A stretch of 64,000 nt of DNA, taken from Channallabes apus (Eukaryota > Chordata > Actinopteri > Siluriformes > Clariidae). Both the position numbers and the translations under genes were made by a program. The notes beneath the pieces were generated by a model. The model had not been told where the DNA came from. It did not search any database and saw only the letters and a program-made list of their open reading frames with translations. The stretch covers positions 12,286,815 to 12,350,814 of the forward strand of contig CM060115.1 in NCBI GenBank assembly GCA_030522415.1, in the 5' to 3' direction. Shown piece after piece: positions 60,401 through 64,000 of the stretch (the stretch's first letter is position 1; each line of letters starts with the position of its first letter).

Positions 60401-63069
60401 ACAAAAGGAAAATAACAACCAAAACAAGCCTTAAATTATTTTTTAGGATAAAATTATTCATTACATTTATCTTCTATACTGCTTATTCTATACCGGGTTG
60501 AGGGCAGACAGGAGACTTTGGGCACATGGTGGGGGTACGCCCTGGACCATCTCACTCACACACATTTGGGGATTTTGGGGACGCTATTTAACAGAATCTG
60601 TATGTCTTAAGACTGTGGGAGGAAACGTGAGGAAACCCAACAAGCAGAGAGAAAACATGCAAATTCCATGCACACAGACCCGAGGTGGGAATCGAACGCG
60701 GACACCAACGAGATAATGATTAAGAAGAACTTTCATTTTGAATGCTTTAGTTAAATGATCCTTGGAAGATGCTTTTAACCAGATCACAATATGTTTATTT
60801 CGTTACACATATGAGCGGTTTTAGGGTTAGGGGCCTCGCTCAGAGGCCCAACAGTGGCAACTTGGTGGTGGCACCACCCTTCGATCAGTAGTACAACACT
60901 TTAACCACTGAAGCTACACCTGCCCTCAGAAATGCCCATGCAAGCAAAACATACGGTACTCAATGAACTTACGGACTCAACTAAAGCTAAAGAATAAGGA
61001 GTGAATCCCGATCTTGACTAAGTCAAAGTCAACTTTATTATCAATTCGGCTACATGTCCAGTGCATACATACGTATAGAGAATTGAAATTACGTTACTCT
61101 CAGTGTGAGTGTGTGTGTGGAGGCTGGGAGGGAGTTGAGCTTCCTGATCACCTGATAGATGAAGATGTCCTTCAGTCTGCTTGTCCTGGCCTGGAGACTC
61201 CTTAGTCTCCTCCCTGATGGCAGCAGACTAAAGAAGCTCTGAATTGGGTGGGTAGGGTCACGGGCGATGTTGAGAGCTTTGTGTGTGAGGCAGGTGTTGT
61301 AAATATCCTGGAGGGAGGGGAGAGAGACACCAACGATCTTCTCAGCTGCGCTCACTATGCGCTGGAGCGTCTTCCGGCAGGACGCGGTGAGGCGCCATAC
61401 CACACAGTGATGCAGCTGGTCAGGATGCTCTCGATGGTGCCTCTGTAGAAGCTGCACATGATGGGTGTCGGGGCTCTGTATCATCTCAGCTTGCGGAGAA
61501 AGTAAAGACTGTTGTGCTTTCTTGGTTAGTGCTGCAGTATTGTTGAACCAGGAGAGATCTTCTGTAATGAGCACACCCAGGAACTTGGTGATGCTCACCC
61601 TCTCCACAGTCGCACCATCACTCACCTCACTCATGTAGTTAGTCTCATCTTTGTTGTTAATGAGACCCACCACAGTCGTGTCGTCCACAAACTTGAGGAA
61701 GAGGTTGGAGTTGTGAGATGGTTTGCAGTCATGGGTCAACAGCATAAAGAGGAGGGGGCTCAGCACACATCCTTGAAGGGCCCCAGAGTGATGATGCTGG
61801 AAGTGTTATTGGCGACCCATACTGCCTGAGGTCTGCCAGTCAGGAAGTGTAGCAGCCAGTTGCACAGAGAGGTGTTGAGCCCCAGCTGGATCAGTTTGTG
61901 AGTGAGCTGTTGTGGGATGATCATGTTGAATGCTGAGCTGAAGTCGATGAACAGCATTCTAACATAAGAGTCTTTGTTTTCCAGGTAGGTGAGTGCTGAG
62001 TGGAGGGCCGTAACAATGGCATCATCGGTTGAGCGATTGGACCAATAAGCAAACTGGAAGGGGTCCAGGGAGGTGGGGAGGGTAGGCTTGATCTTCTGCA
62101 TGACTAACCATTCAAAGCACTTCATAATGATGGGAGTAAATGCAACTGGGTGGAAGTCATTAAAACAGGAGGGAGATTCACAAAATGATTCACAAAGCCT
62201 CAGGAACCATGTAGACCATATGTATGTTTGAGTGTACAGTAAGTACAACTGATTTTACAAACCAGCCACAAAAACAGAGCAAAAAAAAAGAAATATATAC
62301 ATATATATAAACCGTAAAACATCTATTTTTATTTCATACTTATTCTATTTTATACTTATTGAAGCTCGTCAACAGCAACTTGAAGACTATTTACAAATTC
62401 TGTTTAGGTTTAATAACACTATACCCACCTGCATTTGCATATTAAAATGTGATTGGCTGTTATATTTTATGACGCAATAACACTTATTACTCTCATATCA
62501 CCCCTTTCGTATTATTTCGTAGTATACTATTAAAACTGAATCTGTAACCAGCGTGGAGAAAATCAGAGTGTGTGTTTTGTGTTAAATTCTACATAGACAT
62601 GTTTAGCTACAGTAAATTGCTTCTTAATGCAGAGTGACTGTGCAGAGTGTGTGAGAGAAAGTGTGTGTTAATGGCGCTAACGGGCAATTGCACAGTGCTG
62701 CAGGAGGGGAGATAGAAAGGCTTAAATTAGCATCCATGCCAGCAGTTTATGTGTCAGCTCAGGAAACACTACACATACACACACACACACACTACACACT
62801 ATACACACTTACTGTAGCAGTATGTTGCTTTGCATTTTAAAGTTGATTTGTCAAAGGCATTCAGAGCAATTTGTTATGTTTATCATTGTTTTTATAACCC
62901 CCCAGTCTGTGTGTTCATCCCAGGAGTGACCAGCTGAACATGGGCGACTACATAAAGTCCGTGAACGGCATCAACCTGTCGAAGCTGCGGCACGACGAGA
63001 TCATCAGCATGCTGAAGAACATTGGCGAGAGGGTGGTGCTGGAGGTCGAGTATGAGCTGCCTCCTCTGG
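45154..63069 (+). CDS. grip2: Glutamate receptor-interacting protein 2, 5' part
   Basis: GRIP proteins are seven-PDZ scaffolds that bind AMPA receptor GluA2/3 tails at synapses. The shared exons 56,998-57,078, 58,661-58,796 and 62,924-63,069 encode [11 protein letters not shown], a SKRRSIP linker and PDZ1 ([62 protein letters not shown]). [16 protein letters not shown] and RPGGLAAR favour GRIP2 over GRIP1. Two alternative first exons precede them. All junction phases match. PDZ2-7 lie beyond the right edge. Confidence 0.9.
45391..45426. repeat. (GT)n microsatellite
   Basis: About 18 GT units in grip2 intron 1. Confidence 0.95.
45765..46112 (+). mobile_element. SINE (main family), 5' truncated
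   Basis: It begins at 'agcactgtcgccttgcacct', lacking the first ~25 bp of the head; (GAAT)n tail. Confidence 0.88.
46276..46408 (+). mobile_element. SINE 3' fragment (main family)
   Basis: 'ttgccctgcgatggattggc' through 'aagcggtatagaagatgaat' and tail; flanked by 'gaaatagaaa' type repeats. Confidence 0.85.
46735..46945 (-). mobile_element. Old diverged SINE (main family)
   Basis: The minus strand keeps 'ggcacgctagcttagaggct', 'gagtttgcatgttcacc' and 'tttcctcccacagtccaaag'. Confidence 0.7.
47255..47475. repeat. Duplicated block matching 6,138-6,345
   Basis: See the 6.1-kb block; same order and orientation. It lies beyond the nested elements and so marks the original flank of ssuh2 copy A. 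Confidence 0.65.
47460..48375 (-). mobile_element. Interspersed repeat of the 15,270 family, split by a SINE
   Basis: The tail side is 47,460-47,590 ('aacaatggtctttgttgcaa'), the body is 47,940-48,375 ('agaggaaccagactcaacaa', 'aaacggggcaccaggatg'). Confidence 0.65.
47598..47923 (-). mobile_element. tRNA-derived SINE (main family)
   Basis: Full-length minus-strand copy, from the (ATTC)n tail to the head 'ggcggcgcggtggtgtagtg'. Confidence 0.9.
48510..49000 (-). mobile_element. Interspersed repeat of the 15,270 family
   Basis: 'gatgagcaagccaagggcga', 'aaaactccctgggatggcac', 'ataacagatagcaggaattt', 'gatcactgagagctc' on the plus strand correspond to the inverse of the family body. Confidence 0.65.
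49742..50080 (+). mobile_element. Tc1 remnant
   Basis: 'gtggccaaaagatttgagaa' is a Tc1-type end; a short reading with FQHDGAH and a 'cttaatcccattgagaact' (PIEN-like) segment follows. Large internal deletions. Confidence 0.65.
50080..50995. other. grip2 intron without recognised genes
   Basis: It holds a G-run (50,287-50,297), a CA tract (50,398-50,417) and a poly-A run (50,709-50,727). No exon or element was identified. Confidence 0.55.
50996..51285 (+). mobile_element. Diverged SINE (main family)
   Basis: 'catagtggttagcactgtcg', 'ttcctcccacagttcaagga' and 'ctgggataggctgcagaac' in order. Confidence 0.75.
51990..54065. repeat. 47-bp minisatellite with a 329-bp higher-order period
   Basis: The unit is about 47 bp (core 'gagtttggatattaga', then a variable 'ttatgaatagcc' or 'gtacgaatagcc', then 'agtatctcttta'). 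It is decayed at 51,990-52,440 and 54,010-54,065 and homogeneous at 52,440-54,010 (about 33 units). A variant 'gattataaatgttcagtatc' recurs at 53,252 and 53,581, exactly 7 units apart with the same intervening variants, showing a segmental expansion. The array lies in grip2 intron 1, ending about 540 bp before the second first exon. Confidence 0.92.
54585..54596 (+). promoter_or_regulatory. grip2: Minimal uORF before the second grip2 start
   Basis: ATG GAG ACG TGA, 10 nt before ATG 54,607. Such a short, close uORF could reduce or condition initiation at the main ATG. Confidence 0.4.
54607..54640 (+). CDS. grip2: grip2 alternative first coding exon 2 (short N terminus)
   Basis: 11 codons plus one base: [11 protein letters not shown], then a GTGAGT donor. 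The phase fits exon 56,998-57,078, giving N followed by DDGPYSKG. It resembles in length and composition the short basic N termini of GRIP isoforms; Cys3 is a candidate for lipid attachment. It depends on splice logic more than on sequence similarity. Confidence 0.6.
54641..55272. other. grip2 intron, nothing recognised
   Basis: No repeat family or exon identified apart from a poly-A tract at 55,158-55,174. Confidence 0.5.
55273..55626 (+). mobile_element. tRNA-derived SINE (main family)
   Basis: It starts 'aggtgcgcggtggtgtactg'; body and (GAAT)n tail complete. It is followed directly by a minisatellite fragment. Confidence 0.88.
55626..55731. repeat. Detached minisatellite fragment
   Basis: Slightly over two 47-bp units of the array at 51,990-54,065, 1.5 kb away, between two SINEs. 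Confidence 0.85.
55732..55903 (-). mobile_element. SINE 5' half (main family)
   Basis: The minus strand contains the head 'ggcggcacggtggtgtaggg' through 'gggtttcctcccaaag'. Confidence 0.82.
56409..56434. repeat. (GT)n microsatellite
   Basis: 13 GT units; grip2 intron. Confidence 0.95.
56998..57078 (+). CDS. grip2: grip2 shared exon before PDZ1
   Basis: 2 bases, 26 codons and one base: [17 protein letters not shown] then [15 protein letters not shown] acceptor and GTAAAA donor. The RRSIP end is a well-conserved GRIP motif directly before PDZ1. Confidence 0.92.
57400..58240 (+). mobile_element. Composite SINE insertion with nested LTR and inverted repeats
   Basis: The 841-bp block is bounded by a perfect 12-bp duplication CTGCAACACCGG (57,388-57,399; 58,241-58,252). 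It begins with a tRNA-like head ('gtggtgcagtggtaaagcgc', 'ggttcggttcc'). It contains a Gypsy LTR of the 22,700 family (parts 57,481-57,615 and 57,909-58,066). A further SINE-like segment (57,640-57,815) recurs in inverted form at 58,080-58,235 ('cgaactgctcgctca' and its inverse). Confidence 0.75.
58661..58796 (+). CDS. grip2: grip2 exon encoding the first part of PDZ1
   Basis: 2 bases, 44 codons and 2 bases. It encodes [16 protein letters not shown], the carboxylate-binding SLGLTISGG loop and [21 protein letters not shown] acceptor and GTGAGT donor. Confidence 0.95.
58922..59440 (+). mobile_element. Diverged main-family SINE split by a second-family SINE
   Basis: 59,023-59,170 has 'gtttgcatgttctccctgtg' and 59,365-59,440 the 3' body. 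Between them, about 59,190-59,360 starts 'ggtcagcggtagctcagtgg' and contains a B box 'ggttcaaatcc', a second-family tRNA SINE. Confidence 0.65.
59441..60460. other. grip2 intron without recognised genes
   Basis: Only short GT tracts (60,351-60,378) and T-rich stretches are seen. Confidence 0.5.
60463..60715 (-). mobile_element. Diverged SINE (main family)
   Basis: Minus-strand body 'gaatttgcatgttttctctc' and 'tttcctcccacagtc' with many changes. Confidence 0.6.
60825..60930 (-). mobile_element. Second-family SINE fragment
   Basis: Minus strand 'gtgtagcttcagtggttaaa', then 'ttgccactgttgggcctctg'. Confidence 0.55.
61010..62260 (-). mobile_element. 5'-truncated L2-like LINE
   Basis: The minus-strand reading gives reverse transcriptase motifs RPVAFT-like start, [38 protein letters not shown] and, after a frame change near 61,765, FVDDTTVVG (the YxDD box). 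The C-terminal segment [12 protein letters not shown] and [20 protein letters not shown] is typical of fish L2 elements. The 3' end is the 'caaagtcaactttattatca' sequence at 61,022. The element lies in grip2 antisense orientation. Confidence 0.88.
62261..62923. other. grip2 intron
   Basis: AT-rich; a CA tract at 62,773-62,791; no element identified. Confidence 0.55.
62924..63069 (+). CDS. grip2: grip2 exon encoding the second part of PDZ1
   Basis: One base, 48 codons and one base: [18 protein letters not shown], then [17 protein letters not shown] and [19 protein letters not shown] acceptor and GTACGT donor. The next exon, leading to PDZ2, is not in the window. Confidence 0.95.
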
Positions 63070-63149
63070 GTACGTCCCGAGAGACTTATAAAGCACTTAT
63101 AAAGTTCTAGCTCCTGAAACGCAACAGGGTGTTCGAGTCAAACCAGGAC

Positions 63150-63452
63150 CAAGTGGCATGGTGGTGTAGTGGTTAACCCTGTCGCTTTGCACATATAGGG
63201 TCGAGGGTTTGTTTCCCGCCTCAGGGTGTGTGTGTGAGTTTGCATTTTCGCCCTGTGCTTGGTGGGTTTCCTCCAAACCAAGTCCAAAGACATGCAGATT
63301 ATGCGTTCCCAAATTGCCTGTAGTGTGTGTGTGCATGCCCTGTGATAGATTAGCACTCTGTCCAGGATGTTCCCCACATCGTGCCCTAAGTCTCCTGGGA
63401 CAGGCTCATGGCTCCTACAGGAAAAAGTAGTATAGCTGATGAATGAATGATT
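63150..63452 (+). mobile_element. Diverged SINE (main family)
   Basis: 'gtggcatggtggtgtagtgg' head, 'gtttgcattttcgccctgtg' and 'ctcctgggacaggctc' body, GAAT tail. Confidence 0.8.
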
Positions 63453-63549
63453 AAATGAACATACACAACTATACACAGTGCATAGAATTTCTTTTTTTTT
63501 TTTTTTTAATCACACACACATATTAAATTGCATGCTTGACATTTTTTTT

Positions 63550-63671
63550 TTTCATCTCACTCCCATTTCTTCTTGTTGCATGTTGAAGCTCTACTTGGAA
63601 CCTTGTTAATCATGCAAAATGTGATTTTTTTGCCATTTTTCAAGTGGTCTTAAACTTTTGATCAGGACTGT
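63550..63671 (+). mobile_element. Tc1 3' terminal fragment
   Basis: 'ttgttgcatgttgaagctct' and the end 'aacttttgatcaggactgta' match the right end of a common fish Tc1 family. Confidence 0.65.
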
Positions 63672-63674
63672 ATT

Positions 63675-63770
63675 TGGGCCAAGGAGTTCCTGGGAGGCCA
63701 GCATTTCAGACGTGAAGCAGGCAGTCTGATCATACCCTGATGCACTAGTGAAACATTGGAATAACTGCAC
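63675..63770 (+). repeat. Dispersed repeat matching inverse of 6,421-6,545
   Basis: 'aaggagttcctgggaggcca' and 'gcactagtgaaaca' shared. The remaining 230 bases to the window end show no exon. Confidence 0.5.
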
Positions 63771-64000
63771 TATTGTAGCAGGGGATTATACATATAGAAA
63801 GTTTTGACTCTCATAACAGTCATGTCTGCACGATCAAAAGTCCCGGTTTGACTTGAACACCCCCCCCGATGTGGGAATCCACCTGTGGTTTGAACCCCTG
63901 AGCTAGCGCTATCGTAGCACCATGTTTTCAGGACACCGTGTCGCTGTGTAGGCTCGGTATCAGAGCGAGGAGGTTGGTGCGTGTTATTCCGGAGAACGGT

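Noticed and set aside
63071..64000. A further grip2 exon at the right edge
   Set aside because: No acceptor followed by a PDZ2-type reading was seen before the end of the window.

Overview
This window looks like teleost nuclear DNA: GT-AG introns, dense fish-type tRNA-derived SINEs, Tc1/mariner and hAT elements, AT/CA microsatellites, and exons of two vertebrate genes. The SINE families suggest an ostariophysan, perhaps a catfish; that species guess is weak.

Left third (1-21 kb). Two tandem copies of ssuh2 (ssu-2 homolog, a DnaJ-zinc-finger-like cysteine-rich protein) lie on the minus strand. Copy A (9,473-20,947) can be assembled from 12 coding exons, first exon to stop codon. Copy B is cut by the left edge; its first exon (4,434-4,458) and one internal exon (1,057-1,114) are visible. 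In copy A two neighbouring 83-nt exons encode the same pair of zinc-ribbon motifs. Both start in phase 0 and end in phase 2, so either alone keeps the frame and both together do not: the signature of mutually exclusive exons. The exon before them carries a one-base frame break in an A run.

Middle (21-44 kb). About 22 kb of nested mobile DNA separates ssuh2 from its original upstream flank. It holds a hAT MITE, a minus-strand Ty3/Gypsy chromovirus (22,700-~41,880), a 15,067-bp endogenous retrovirus inserted in the Gypsy integrase (23,960-39,026, 4-bp target duplication CAGG), and a Tc1 element with a SINE inside it. The retrovirus has equal-length 1,738-bp LTRs with no difference I could see. 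It is gamma/epsilon-like: gag and pro share a frame across one UGA, and integrase ends in a GPY-type domain. It also has a 2.8-kb leader with tandem ~150-bp repeats whose hairpins covary, a leader ORF, a domain between protease and RT with two HxT/HxS motifs that may be 2H-phosphoesterase-like, an env reduced to a membrane anchor, and an extra 3' ORF. Its gag-pol is broken by several frame changes.

Right third (44-64 kb). The 5' end of grip2 (glutamate-receptor-interacting protein 2) is on the plus strand. Two alternative first exons (45,154-45,316 and 54,607-54,640) both end in phase 1 and splice in frame to a shared exon (56,998-57,078), followed by two exons for PDZ1 (58,661-58,796 and 62,924-63,069). 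The gene continues past the right edge. Its introns contain a ~2-kb minisatellite of 47-bp units just upstream of the second first exon, many SINEs, a composite SINE/LTR insertion and an L2-like LINE.

ssuh2 and grip2 are divergent. Blocks near 4.4-6.35 kb recur in the same order and orientation near 20.9-47.5 kb, so the ssuh2 tandem duplication included its upstream DNA, and the flank of copy A was later stretched by insertions.
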